Made by a program: the position numbers and the translations under genes. Shown in pieces: positions 11,218-22,165 of a DNA stretch of 64,000 nt. The notes under the pieces were generated by a model, which was given only the letters and a program-made list of their open reading frames with translations, was not told the origin of the DNA and ran no database searches. How positions within the stretch are numbered: position 1 is the stretch's first letter; each line of letters begins with the position of its first letter. The DNA is from Calamus simplicifolius (Eukaryota > Streptophyta > Magnoliopsida > Arecales > Arecaceae), in NCBI GenBank assembly GCA_900491605.1, contig UESW01004821.1, positions 434,001 through 498,000 of the forward strand, written 5' to 3'.

Positions 11218-11367
11218 GGCTAATCTTGCTTTGGCACCACTATCACTCTCTAGGCCAGCTTCACCAGACAGAGAAGAGTAACTCAAGCATTGAAAGCTTG
11301 GAAGCATTGGTGAACATGATCAAGAACCGATTTCTCAATAAGGTGGTTCTGAAGACTAGCTGAAGTT
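11218..11367 (+). mobile_element. Ty3/gypsy remnant, segment between the hAT and copia insertions
   Basis: This is about 150 bases of the older host element, stranded between two later insertions. It joins in sequence to 16641 onward once the copia element and its AAGTT duplication are removed. On its own it shows no intact domain. Confidence 0.45.
11363..11367 (+). repeat. Copia target-site duplication, left copy (AAGTT)
   Basis: AAGTT directly precedes the 5' LTR and is identical to 16636-16640 after the 3' LTR. Five bases is the normal size for LTR retrotransposon integration. Confidence 0.95.
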
Positions 11368-11916
11368 TGTTGGGCCTGGTGTGGTGCTATCAAGGCCCAG
11401 GTGGGCTAACTTGTATTGGGCTGGGTTTGAGTCCAAGGGTTGAGATTAAATCAAGTCACGGGTGTACACGGGCTTGGGGATTAGTTTAATCTCATTGGTT
11501 TAGTCCATGGGAGTTTTTTGTTGAGTCTGGGCCTGGCCCACTTCGTGGATGTATTTAAACTCTAGTCTCTAGGGTTTGGATGGAATAGAGAACAGATTCT
11601 TTTCTCCCAAAAATTCCCTTCTCTCATCATAGGGCGGCAGCCCTTTCTTTCTCCTCCCCATCTTCCTCCTTTTCAAGGTCTAAACCTAACAGGATTAGAA
11701 ATCCTTAGTTCTAGTTCTTGTTGAACGGGAATCCCATTGCTATTCATCAAGGTCTAAACCTAACAGGATTAGAAATCCTTAGTTCTAGTTCTTGTTGAAC
11801 GGGGAATCCCATTGCTATTCATCAAGGTCTAAACCTAACAGGATTAGAAATCCTTAGTTCTAGTTCTTGTTCAACGGGGAATCCCATTGCTATTCATCAA
11901 GGTCTAAACCCTAACA
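11368..11916 (+). repeat. 5' LTR of the copia element
   Basis: It starts TGTTGGGCCTGG and ends CTAAACCCTAACA. A TATA-like TATTTAAA lies at 11552-11559. The 3' part (11674-11916) consists of three 74-75-bp tandem units and a partial fourth. Confidence 0.96.
11674..11916 (+). repeat. 75-bp tandem repeat inside the 5' LTR
   Basis: Units start CAAGGTCTAAACC at 11674, 11748, 11823 and 11898 (periods 74, 75, 75); the last is partial and ends the LTR. The same array is in the 3' LTR at 16392-16635. It lies downstream of the TATA box, so it would be within the transcribed R/U5 region. Confidence 0.93.
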
Positions 11917-11918
11917 AG

Positions 11919-11931
11919 TGGTATCAGAGCC
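11919..11931 (+). promoter_or_regulatory. Primer-binding site (initiator tRNA-Met type)
   Basis: TGGTATCAGAGCC begins two bases after the LTR. TGGTATCAGAGC is the standard plant copia site complementary to the 3' end of initiator methionine tRNA, from which minus-strand DNA synthesis starts. Confidence 0.92.
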
Positions 11932-12046
11932 TGGTTCAAGGAGTAATCTGGAGGCCTTCAAGGAGTTGAAATAATTTCAACAGAATCTCGTCAAGGTACT
12001 TCTCTATTTTAAAAAATTTATTTTTGTGCTATTTTTGAAATTAGCC

Positions 12047-12990
12047 ATGGGGAGTAGCATAAAAATAGAGGTTGAGAAGTTTGATGGGAAGGGAAGTTTC
12101 TCCATGTGGAAAGTCCAGGTAGAGGACCTCCTTGTGCAGCAGGGTTTAGATTTGGCTTTGGAGGAAAGGCCAGATGGATGACAACAAGCAGTGGATTTCA
12201 TTGGAGAAGAAGACATGTTCAATGATCAGGGGCTGTCTGGCGGATTCAGTCCTCTATTCAGTGCTGGAGGAGAAGACCCCGAAGGGACTCTGGACGAAGT
12301 TGCACACCCTCTATATGGGGAAGAATATGTGCAACAAGTTGATGTTGAAGAAGCGCCTCTACAGCCTTCGGATGTCAGAAGGTGGAGATGTGCTGGGTCA
12401 CATCCAGATATTCGACCAGATGAGCAATGAACTTCTGAATGTCGGGGTCAAGATGGAGGAAGAAGATAAAGCACTTCTGCTTTTATGTTCAATGCCCACG
12501 TCTTATGACTCATTGGTCACAACACTGCTCTATGGGAAGGAGACATTAATTTATGAAGATATTGTCTCGGTGCTTCGGACGAATGAGCAGAGGGAGAAGA
12601 TGACCAAGGAAGCTGTTCCCCAGGAGGGTCTATCAGTTGGGGAAAGGACAGGCAGAGGTAGGGGCAGGGACAGAAGTAAGTCTGGAGGACGATCAAAGTC
12701 CAGGAAAGGCAAGAGAGAGCTGAAGTGCTATAAGTGTGGAGAGGTAGGACATTTTAAGAAGAATTGTCCTAAGTGGAAAAATCAGAAGGGAGAAAAAGGA
12801 GGATCTGAGTCAGTGAGTACAGTTGCAGATCAGGAGGTGGAGGATGATCTCTTGGTTGTATCAGATGATCACAGGCACAGCACAGAGATGTGGACCTTGG
12901 ATTCAGCCTGTTCTCATCATTACACTCCCAACCGGTCGTGGTTCAGTACTTACACAGAGGTTGAGGAGGGGAATGTGACTCTTGAGATAA
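12047..12990 (+). pseudogene. Copia gag and start of protease, frameshifted
   Basis: Gag forms the particle that packages the element's RNA. The ATG at 12047 opens a frame reading KFDGKGSFSMWKVQVEDLL, the usual start of a copia gag. It hits a stop near 12180, and the protein continues in another frame from 12174 (MDDNKQWISLEKK, typical gag core). A zinc knuckle CYKCGEVGHFKKNC (CX2CX4HX4C, intact) lies near 12726-12768. The protease active site follows as WTLDSACSHHYTPNRSWF near 12890, with the D-S-A triad present. A one-base loss near 12985-13000 breaks the frame just after it. Confidence 0.93.
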
Positions 12991-13003
12991 TCACCCTTGC
13001 AAG

Positions 13004-16000
13004 GTGGCAGGTATTGGCACAGTGAGGGTGAGGATGTTTGATGGTATGGTGCGCACTCTTACCAGTGTGAAGCATGTTCCAGAACTCAAGAAGAATCTGG
13101 TATCACTGGGGTACTTGGAGCGGACTGGATACAGCTTCAGCAGTCGTGCCAGGAGTGGAGTTCTGAACATCTCCAATGGAGCCATGGTGGTGATGAGAGG
13201 GAGGAGGCTGGAAAATAATCTATACAAGATGGAGGGCTCTGTGATGACTGTGAAATCTGAGGTGGCAGCTGTGGAGCAAGATCCCCGGGATGTGTACAGG
13301 ATGTGGCATTACCGCCTGGGCCACATGGGAGACAAGGGGATGAAAGAACTGAGCAAGAGAGGTCTGCTTCCAGACTTGAGTAGCAGAGATATGGAGATCT
13401 GTGAGCCTTGTCAGATGGGAAAAGCAGAGGAGAGTACAGTTCTCAGTCAGCACAGCTAGGAGTGCTGAACCCCTGGAGTTAGTACACACAGATGTCTGGG
13501 GACCAGCCCCAGTTTCTGCAAGGAATGGGGCCAGATACTTTATGACCTGATAGATGATTTCTCAAGGAAGCTGTGGATCTACTTTATGAAGGAGAAATCA
13601 GAGGTCTTCACCAAGTTCAAAATCTGGAAGGCTGAGGTGGAGAAGGAGCAGGGTAAAAGTGTGAAGTGTCTGAGGTCTGATAATGGCGGGGAATACACCA
13701 GCAGGGAGTTCCAGATTTTTTGTGAGGAGTGGGGCATCAGAAGGCACTTCTCGGTGATGGGAACTCCTCAACAGAATGGGGTGGCTGAGAGGATGAACAG
13801 AACACTATTGGAAAAGGCAAGATGCTTAAGGCTGCAGGCAGGGCTTCCAAAGATGTTCTGGGTTGACGCAGTAGATGCAGCTAGCTACTTGGTCAATCGG
13901 TCACCGCACACCAGGTTAGATGGAGACATTCCAGAGGAGATATGGTCTGGAAGGAAGACAAGCCTAAACCATCTAAGGGTGTTTGGATGCACAGCATATG
14001 TGCATGTTGGAGCTGGGGAGCGGAGTAAGTTGGATGCCAAGTCTAAGAAGATGTGTTCCTAGGCTACCCGCGAGGAGTCAAGGGGTATCGGCTATGGGAC
14101 CCCTTGGAGAAGAAGGTTGTCATCAGCAGAGATGTAACCTTTGATGAGAGCTCAATCCTCCAGAACAGAAGTGGCATGGATGCACAGCAGGGACTACAGG
14201 AGGTAGAACACGGTAACACTAGTCAGACAACCTCCTATACAGTTGTGCCATTTGCTAGTGGACCAGGAGGATTTGAGATTCAGGTGGAGAGGACTGATAG
14301 AGGGGGTAGAAGCCAGGGAGTTCAGCAGGATGCAGCTGGACAGGGGACTGATACTGGGATCGCACAGCAAAGGCCCAGGAGGAACGTGCGACCACCAGTT
14401 CGATACGGCTTTGAGGATTCGTTGTCATATGCCCTGGTGACAGCGAATGGAGACCCTTTCACCTATGAGGAGGCTATGGAAAGTCAGGATAGAGATAGGT
14501 GGATCCATGCTATGGCAGAGGAAATGCAGTCTCTTCACAGCAATAATACGTGGCAGGTGGTCCAGCTGCCACAAGGAAAGAAACCCATTGGTTGTAAATG
14601 GGTTTATCAGCGCAAGGAAGGAGCTTCAGAACAAGAGGGTATCAGGTAGAAGGCAAGACTAGTGGCCAAAGGATACTCTCAGAAAGAAGGCATCGATTAT
14701 GGTGAGATATTTTCTCCAGTTGTCAGGCACACTTCCATCAGACTATTATTGAGTATTGTAGCAGCTCAGGACTTGGAGCTGGAGCAGATGGATGTGAAGA
14801 CAGCATTCCTCCATGGTCATTTGGAGGAGAGCATCTACATGGAGCAGCCACCAGGGTTTAGAGAACCAAGATCAGATGGGAAAGTCTGTTTGCTGAAGAA
14901 ATCTCTGTATGGGCTGAAGCAGTCGCCGAGGCAGTGGTACAAGAGATTTGACACTTATGTTAGGAGCATTGGACTTTTAGGTGTGAGTATGATTCTTGTG
15001 TGTATGTTAAATCTCTGGATGATGGGTCTAGGATGTACTTACTCTTGTATGTAGATGACATGCTGATAGCATGCAAGAGTAAGAAGGCTGTACAGGAACT
15101 GAAGATAGCTTTGTCTCGGGAGTTTGAGATGAAGAATCTGGGGCCAGCCAGGAAGATCCTAGGGATGGAAATCATCAGAGATAGATCCAAGGGTGTGCTG
15201 CATCTGAGTCAGGGTGGCTACATTAAAAAGATTCTGGAGCGATATGGGATGAAGGATGCCAAACCGACAGCACTACCTTTGGCAGCACATTTTTCCTTAT
15301 CGAAGACCATGTCACCACAGACTGAGGTGGAGGCTCAGGAGATGGAGAAGGTACCATATGCTTCTGGTGTTGGGAGCCTTATGTATGCCATGGTATGTTG
15401 TAGGCCAGACATAGCCCATGCAGTGAGCCAGGTGAGCAGGTTCATGGCGCAGCCTGGTAGGGAGCACTGGCGAGCACTGAAGGGAATCTTCAGGTACTTG
15501 GTAGGTACAGTTGGGGTTGGTATTTGCTATGGACAGCAAGAAGATGCTGAGAGATCCAACTTATCCAAGGAGGCTCGTGGGCAGTTATATGGGTATGTGG
15601 ATGCAGACTTTGGTGGAGATGTTGACACTAGGAGATCCACAACAGGCTTTGTGTTCAGCCTGTTTGGTGGTCCAGTATCGTGGAGATCATGTCTGCAGCC
15701 CATCACAGCCTTATCTACCACGGAGGCAGAATACATAGGTATAACAGAGGCAGCAAAGGAAGCTCTTTGGCTGAAGGGCTTGATGCTGGAGATGGGACTT
15801 GATCAGAAGGTTGTCCAGGTGCATAGTGACAGCCAGAGTGCTCTGATGCTTGCGCAGAATGCAGTCTATCATGCCAGGACGAAGCACATTGACCTCAGAT
15901 ACCACAGGATCAGAGAGCTGGTGGAAGATGGTGAGGTGGAGCTGGTGAAGGTATACACCAAAGAAAATCCAGCAGATGCACTGACTAAGGTTCTTCCACG

Positions 16001-16067
16001 GGACAGTTTTCAAAAGTGTATTTCGTTGTTAAAGCTAATGGACACAGTGGACGTGCTGAGGCCTTGA
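13004..16067 (+). pseudogene. Copia pol: integrase - reverse transcriptase - RNase H, frameshifted
   Basis: Segments in order: a GAG-pre-integrase zinc region (MWHYRLGHMGDKGMKEL ... CEPCQMGK, 13300-13425); an integrase core with VHTDVWGP, RSDNGGEYTSREF and GTPQQNGVAERMNRTLLEKA (13480-13830); and a reverse transcriptase with GCKWVYQRK, ARLVAKGYSQKEGIDY, QMDVKTAFLHGHLEESIYME and YLLLYVDDMLIACKSKK (14590-15090). The RNase H region (15590-15970) shows DADFGGD, TEAEYIGITEAAKEALW and HSDSQSALML. Frameshifts lie near 13430, 13545, 14050 and 14975, with a stop at 14647-14649. Catalytic residues otherwise look intact. TAFLHGHLEE points to the Tork/Tnt1 group. Confidence 0.95.
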
Positions 16068-16072
16068 AAGCA

Positions 16073-16085
16073 CCAAGGTGGAGAT
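16073..16085 (+). promoter_or_regulatory. Polypurine tract of the copia element
   Basis: AAGGTGGAGAT lies directly before the 3' LTR, the normal place and composition for the plus-strand primer of a plant copia element. Confidence 0.85.
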
Positions 16086-16635
16086 TGTTGGGCCTGGTGT
16101 GGTGCTATCAAGGCCCAGGTGGGCTAACTTGTATTGGGCTGGGTTTGAGTCCAAGGGTTGAGATTAAATCAAGTCACGGGTGTACACGGGCTTGGGGATT
16201 AGTTTAATCTCATTGGTTTAGTCCATGGGAGTTTTTTGTTGAGTCTGGGCCTGGCCCACTTCGTGGATGTATTTAAACTCTAGTCTCTAGGGTTTGGATG
16301 GAATAGAGAACAGATTCTTTTCTCCCAAAAATTCCCTTCTCTCATCATAGGGCGGCAGCCCTTTCTTTCTCCTCCCCATCTTCCTCCTTTTCAAGGTCTA
16401 AACCTAACAGGATTAGAAATCCTTAGTTCTAGTTCTTGTTGAACGGGGAATCCCATTGCTATTCATCAAGGTCTAAACCTAACAGGATTAGAAATCCTTA
16501 GTTCTAGTTCTTGTTGAACGGGGAATCCCATTGCTATTCATCAAGGTCTAAACCTAACAGGATTAGAAATCCTTAGTTCTAGTTCTTGTTCAACGGGGAA
16601 TCTCATTGCTATTCATCAAGGTCTAAACCCTAACA
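16086..16635 (+). repeat. 3' LTR of the copia element
   Basis: 550 bp, the same as the 5' LTR except for one extra G in a G run and one C-to-T change in the last repeat unit. It includes the 75-bp tandem array (16392-16635). Confidence 0.96.
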
Positions 16636-16640
16636 AAGTT
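16636..16640 (+). repeat. Copia target-site duplication, right copy (AAGTT)
   Basis: Identical to 11363-11367; it marks the end of the insertion. Confidence 0.95.
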
Positions 16641-17560
16641 GACTTGAGGAGGCTCACTCAACATCTAGTCCTAACCGGCTAGTAGATGAACCAGGTGATC
16701 ACCCCCCAAAGAGTTGGAGCAATGCACTCCAATCGGTCCAAAAAGGAGCCTCAAGTTCATTAGTCTATTTTGGAATAACAAATCAACCCAATGCATCTAC
16801 TACCAATATGAAGCAAACAGATTAATGGTTGAAGAAATCCATTAGAAGATTTGATTAATTATGCAACACATCAAGGCAGGGTAGAAAGCCAACATGATAA
16901 GTTTGACCTCCCAACAAATCCTCCTTTCAACCAAAAAGTAATAATTGAATTGTTGCCACCTAAGTTTGGGATGCCATAATTAGAGTCATACGATGGGCTA
17001 TCAGATTTCATTAATCATTTGGATAGCTTTAAAGCTCTCATACTATTATACGAAGCGTTCAATGCGGTTACGTGCGGAGCCTTTTCAATGGCCTTAAAAA
17101 ATGTTGCTCAAATATGGTACTTCAGCCGCAGGTAGACGTCGGCTCTTTCCAGCAACTCAATTGACTTATTGTGGGCCACTTCGTCAGCAATTGAAAATAC
17201 CATAAGACCTTTATATAATGATAACCATTAAGCAAAAGAAGAATGAGTTACTATGAGATTGCATCTAGTGCTTTAATTTGGAGGTAGTAGAGGTCAAAAA
17301 TCTGGACACCTTGACAGCCATCGCAGCTCTTATGGGCGACTTGAGGAACTTCATGTTTAACTTCTTAATTATTGATAAAATGGCCATCAAAAAATCTTAA
17401 AGCTATTTAATTTAGTTGAAAAGTACACCAGCATTAAGAAGACAACAGTTCGCAAGGAGGACGAAGGCTAACTCTCAAAGGAGTTGGAATGGGATGGCCA
17501 GTAGTCGTCCAAAGAGTCTTTGAAAACGCAGCGAGGGGGACCAAAGGCTCCACACCTAGC
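16641..17560 (+). pseudogene. Ty3/gypsy gag remnant
   Basis: This continues the element cut by the hAT and copia insertions. Conceptual translation between about 16900 and 17400 gives a decayed retrotransposon gag: ESYDGLSDFINHLDSFKAL, then VTCGAFSMALKNVAQIWYF. That matches the plan of the gypsy gag at 27.2 kb (DTISCGAFPSTLKGS) and the general F-x-M...CRAFPxTLKGxAxxWF pattern. Many stops interrupt it. No protease or polymerase follows, so the element is truncated. The right boundary is uncertain; recognisable similarity fades near 17400-17560. Confidence 0.7.
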
Positions 17561-20218
17561 TAAGACAACACCCTCTTCCACTCCTGATCGGTTTAGATCT
17601 TAATGCAGATCGACTAAAAAAGCGGTGTTCCGTCCTGACAGAATGAAGTCAAAAACCATGCAATGGATCATGGTACTGCCAGTTTCATGTGATCTAATAA
17701 CTCCAAGCTATTCAGAGACAAAAGATTACGTAACTTAGAAACATTTAGTCTATATATTAGTAATACAAGTATGTACCTTTAATTCAATCTATACCGTAGA
17801 GCAGTCAACAATCATTCACAATTAGATTGACCATGTCAACGTAAGTACTTTCGAATCCCCATGCATGTGAAAATGGTGTCAAACACCACAACTATTTCAA
17901 AACTAACTCGTATCTCCCGTCCAAAAAAGACAGAGAAAAGACTTTACAGGCCTTCTTCTCCTTCTTCTACACTTCCCTAGAATCCGTCGCCTTATTAATT
18001 TGGTTATGTTATTATTTATAAATTCTACTTTTTAATTACTCTCCACGTTCCATCAAGTACTCACGCGCATGGAGACGGGGAGTACGTTATCGCGAGTTCA
18101 GTTCTTCGCCTTCCAAAATTACAGCGCCCTTGCTCATTTCCAGGAAAAGAAAGAGTAATGCACTCGGCACCAGGATAGACGCCCACCACAAGACCTCTCG
18201 CGAAAAGAGCAAGCGACAAGATAGATATATAACGGCGTGGTCTCACGGATAGAAGCCTTCTTTTGGCTTGGGATGGCGAAACGTACGTTCTTTGTACCAA
18301 AGACAACTGATCAGCTGAAAACTATGGCACCATGCAGGCCTCGGCAAGAAAATATGATCACAAGGCTGAAAATACACCAAATCTTGGAATGTTGTGTAAT
18401 ATGTGAGCAGACTGTCGTTATCTTACTCACTCTCCAATCTCCTCGGAATTACCATGCTATAACCATGTCTTGGATGCTATATAGTCCATTTTCTAGTATT
18501 CTAAGCCTACAGTGCTAGCTTAATGGAGACAAAGAACAAGCTGCTATACTGCTTTAAAACACACAGAAGGACCCTGGTCTAGAATAAGGGGAGAGAGAGA
18601 GAGAGAGAGAAAGAGGCTACAAGAGTTGTTGTTATCCTATTCTAGCAGTTGTGGAACGTTTCAATTTCTTGAATGAGTTCGTTGACGTTGATCGTCATCT
18701 TTTTCTTGCATTTATTGTTGCAAATTGTAGTTGTCCCATGAGGGACCTCTTCTGTTAAGAGCTGCAATCAAGTTACAACGCTTTTTTGTCCTTGCAGTGT
18801 AAATTCCCATACGGTTGGTTGGTGTGTTCGATTTCAAGTTGGGTAAATATTTTCTTTTTTACCTTAATCCAAGCAGACCATACGTACTCGTCAACCCATG
18901 GACCAATTCATTGTTCGAGTTGTCTATCTTTCTTGTCAGTCTAAATGGAAGTTCATAACATCTGGTGGTAGCTGTACGTCTTCCTTGAAGTCTAGAGAAA
19001 GAGGTGGTATTCTTCCGTGTCTTAGACACGAATCATGCATGGCCTCCATTCAGTTATGAAGATGCGGTGCCTACATTCATCAAAATCTTGTTTTTCTCAT
19101 AAAAAAGGTACCGTTTTTGGCTGATATCATTGGGTTATTCGGATAACAAACAAATTTGAGGTACAGTGCAAGCAATGGAATTGTGAAATTGTGCTATTTT
19201 AAGAAATTCGAGTAAAAGCAAGTTTGTAGTCATAATTTTATAAATTCATTAATGATGAAGTTCCTCAATTGTTTAGAAAGAATGAAGTTCTTTTTTTTTT
19301 TTTTGGTAACAGAGGTCATAAAAACATAAAATCTGAAGGAGGTTCCTCGCCCATCAACTCCGAGAATATGCACCAGCTGGAGAGGGAAGGCAGTGGTTCA
19401 CATTGCTCTTTGCTTCCTTGTTGCTGCCCAGTTTCATAAGACGTCAGCTTTGCTTGGCTTCTCATATACATGCATACATTCGAAATTAAACTAGCTAGGA
19501 ATCGTGGCAATGATGGAGTAAAGTTCTCTTAAGTAAAGATGCAAGCAATCTGAACCATGAGATAATTGTCGAGAAATCCCCTTCCAATTGAGTTCCCATA
19601 TAGTCGTATCATATACCTGAGGGTTCTGTAGTAGGCACAGAAGAGTTAAGCAAAGGGATCGATGGCCGTAGCAATTATGGTCATCCGTTTGTAGTCCTCA
19701 ATTCTAGTATCAACACCTACAAAGTTTGGGAGGACAGAGCCAACAAAATTGGCCTTAATGAAAGCTGTTGAGACGGCTGCCAGGAGAACAAAGTGAGTTG
19801 AGAGATTTCTACTAAATCCTCTAGAGGGAGGAACCCTAGATGCCAAGTTCATTAGGCCCAGAAGAGATAAAGGAATTGAAATTCTCAGTGTTCTATGCAG
19901 TACTTGCCTATCTAAGTACATGTGTTTGGTTGAATTGATTCTCTTAGAATATTGCTTAATTTATTCCTTCTAGATCATCTAGATCGAGAATATAAATAAG
20001 AAGAGTTTAGCCTTGACTCATTTCTTCATCCGATGGCTTTTGAAGAAAAAGTTGCATTGCATGTTGTATAGATTGGATGTGACTAGTAACATGGTGAGTG
20101 ATCAATATATATAGACCAAATCAATCTGGAATCCTTACAGAAGAGAGATACCAAGAATGTTTGGTGAGCTTTTAGTTTCGAGATACTCTTCACTTCAGAT
20201 TGTTTCATCCCAAAAAGT
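17561..20218. other. Intergenic, no gene recognised
   Basis: It holds a GA microsatellite (18591-18611), a T run near 19292, and a 45-base stretch at 17937-17985 that resembles 5899-5945. Short minus-strand frames at 19316-19510 and 19646-19921 show no domain I recognise. Nothing else is supportable. Confidence 0.6.
18591..18611. repeat. (GA)n microsatellite
   Basis: Ten GA units, followed by AAGAGG. Confidence 0.97.
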
Positions 20219-20226
20219 GGAACACC
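20219..20226 (+). repeat. Target-site duplication of MITE at 20227, left copy
   Basis: GGAACACC here and GGCACACC at 20725-20732 flank the element; seven of eight bases match. Confidence 0.75.
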
Positions 20227-20724
20227 TAGGGCTAGAAGGAGGCCAGGTCAAGCCGAACCACACCCCCATTTGAGACCAGCCATAAATTCTTTTGGATTTC
20301 GAGTCAAATTGGTGCCAAAGGTACTAATTTAGAACTCAAATCCAAGCCTGACCGAAACCCAACAAGCCAATTCAAGTTAGCTCATTTGGGCCAAAATAAT
20401 GGACCAACCTAAATTGGCTCAATTGCTAATGGAAAACTAATGCTTTCATCTTATTAAAGGGCTTCCTTTTCCTGCTTTCATTATATAGTATAGTAATACA
20501 ATATGGGTTAGACCTGGACTTGCTTCAAGCTCATTTATCAGGTCTGGTTTGAGCTTGAGTTTGATTCGGACTTAGGTTTTGGCTAAGCTTAGGTGGGGCC
20601 TATTCTCTCTTCGAGCCCATTTTGAAATTAATATACATCTATTTTGAGCTCAAACTCGATTCGAATATATAAGAATCCAGCCTATATTCTGAATCGAAGC
20701 TAGTCCAGCCCACTTTCAACCCTA
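20227..20724. mobile_element. hAT-type MITE (498 bp)
   Basis: The left end reads TAGGGCTAGAAGGAGGCC. The right end, on the minus strand from 20724, reads TAGGGTTGAAAGTGGGCT. Eight-base flanks GGAACACC / GGCACACC form the target duplication. The interior has short direct and inverted words (such as GAGCTTGAGTTTGATTCGG) and no coding capacity. TAGRG termini with 8-bp duplications resemble the larger hAT element at 6610, but I cannot say whether that element's transposase family would move it. Confidence 0.75.
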
Positions 20725-20732
20725 GGCACACC

Positions 20733-21660
20733 TATTTAGCAATGATTTTTGTTTTATACCCTTTTCCCTAACATAGAGTACTGTCATCATTAAGATAATT
20801 ACTAGGTGTGTTGGCTATTTCCTCCACGGTGGATGGAGGTAAAATGTTATTAAGGAGTTAAAAATTCCAATCTCCATTTTGCATTCTAAAATGATCAACT
20901 GTAGGATGCATCTGCAAAGCTTTAACATAATAGGGAATTGGTCTTCAATTTAGTAGAACAAAGAAAAACCAAGATTGAATAGTAACAGTGGCAGTCCTCC
21001 CACGACCAACTGATTAAATAAATTTATCAAACAAGAAGGGTGTTGAAGAGGACTTTTCATGTAGCTGATGGTGACCAAATTTAAGAGTGATATAATGCAT
21101 TCAATTACCATGAAAATGATATTTTGCATAAAATATTGACAATGTTGGAGAGTAACCAGGTTCCGCCAGCAACCGCAACATTTGTGGTGGAGCATTACAC
21201 CTACACACTAGCAATACAATTGTTCCAATAACTTATTAAAAGAAAAAGGTACGTGTCATCGGTCGTGACATCGCCTTCCAACCACATGGCTGCCACTTGT
21301 TCCAAACGACCCAAATATGTGCATCAAAAACTTTTCGCAAAGTCATGTTCTTTAGTGAGACAAAGTGTTTAGTAATCAAATCCGAACACATTGAACTTTG
21401 GATTGGTCAGAAGTCTTTTGCCTATCTAGTTATTTTCAAATGATAATTCATAGCCACCAGCGACCTAACTTCCTGACATGGTGGGAATATCACTTGGAAA
21501 ATCTCCTTTAAACTTGTATTGGTCGGATAGAAATTAAGAAAGGGTTATGCTAGATTTAAATGATGCGGTTCATCATTGCACTATAGTTTACTATCATCAT
21601 GACCCTATAAAAAGCGTGTAACAAGCTGCGTGTCATTCCCTTGATGACACCAACACCCAT
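20733..21660. other. Distal upstream region of WOX3, nothing recognised
   Basis: AT-rich, no open frame with a recognisable domain and no clear repeat. It may hold distal control elements of WOX3, but none can be identified by eye. Confidence 0.5.
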
Positions 21661-21675
21661 TCCTTAATAGCACCA

Positions 21676-21678
<3 letters not shown>

Positions 21679-21723
<45 letters not shown>

Positions 21724-21742
21724 ACACACACACACACACACA
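21679..21742. repeat. (CT)21 followed by (CA)10 microsatellite
   Basis: CT repeats span 21679-21720 and CA repeats 21723-21742. More CT/CA tracts continue to about 21795. They lie 420-490 bases upstream of the WOX3 start codon. Confidence 0.97.
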
Positions 21743-22014
21743 CCTCTCTCCCTCTCTCTGTCTCTCTCTCTCACGCACACTCTCTCACACACGCACGCAC
21801 GATTACACACTCGAAGTCCTAAAACGAGGAAAATGCACGCTCAAAGGCCTAAAAGGAGGCAAATGAAGAGGAGAGACAGAAGAAAAAAGGAAAGAAATGA
21901 GGTGAACCAACGCATTGAAACCCTCAGTGAATGTCTTTCTGAACACGACCACACTTTCCCACCATCTTTCTTCCCCACTTTGCACCTCCCCTTTCTCTCC
22001 ACATCCCTTTTGTC

Positions 22015-22018
<4 letters not shown>

Positions 22019-22051
<33 letters not shown>
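22019..22051. repeat. (CT)16 microsatellite in the WOX3 promoter
   Basis: An uninterrupted CT run ending 33 bases before the TATA box. CT/GA-rich tracts are common in plant core promoters and can bind GAGA-binding (BBR/BPC) proteins; that role here is inferred. Confidence 0.95.
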
Positions 22052-22053
<2 letters not shown>

Positions 22054-22083
22054 AGTGCAGATCTTGCCTACACCCCTACTCTC

Positions 22084-22092
22084 TATATATAA
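22084..22092 (+). promoter_or_regulatory. TATA box of WOX3
   Basis: TATATATAA lies 74 bases before the WOX3 ATG, directly after the CT tract. Transcription would begin near 22115-22125, giving a leader of about 45 bases. No competing TATA-like site is closer. Confidence 0.65.
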
Positions 22093-22165
22093 CTCCAAAC
22101 CTGAAAGAAAGAAAGGCAGGAAAAGAAGAGACACAGAAGTTAGAGATAACTAGACGGAGAGAAGG

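Larger units (their letters stand above)
11368..16635 (+). mobile_element. Ty1/copia retrotransposon (Tork/Tnt1-like), recent insertion
   Basis: Two nearly identical LTRs (549 and 550 bp, TG...CA ends) flank gag, protease, integrase, reverse transcriptase and RNase H in the copia order. A primer-binding site and a polypurine tract are in place. The target duplication AAGTT is perfect. By eye the LTRs differ by one base in a G run and one C/T transition, which implies a very recent insertion. The reading frame is nevertheless broken about seven times. Confidence 0.97.
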
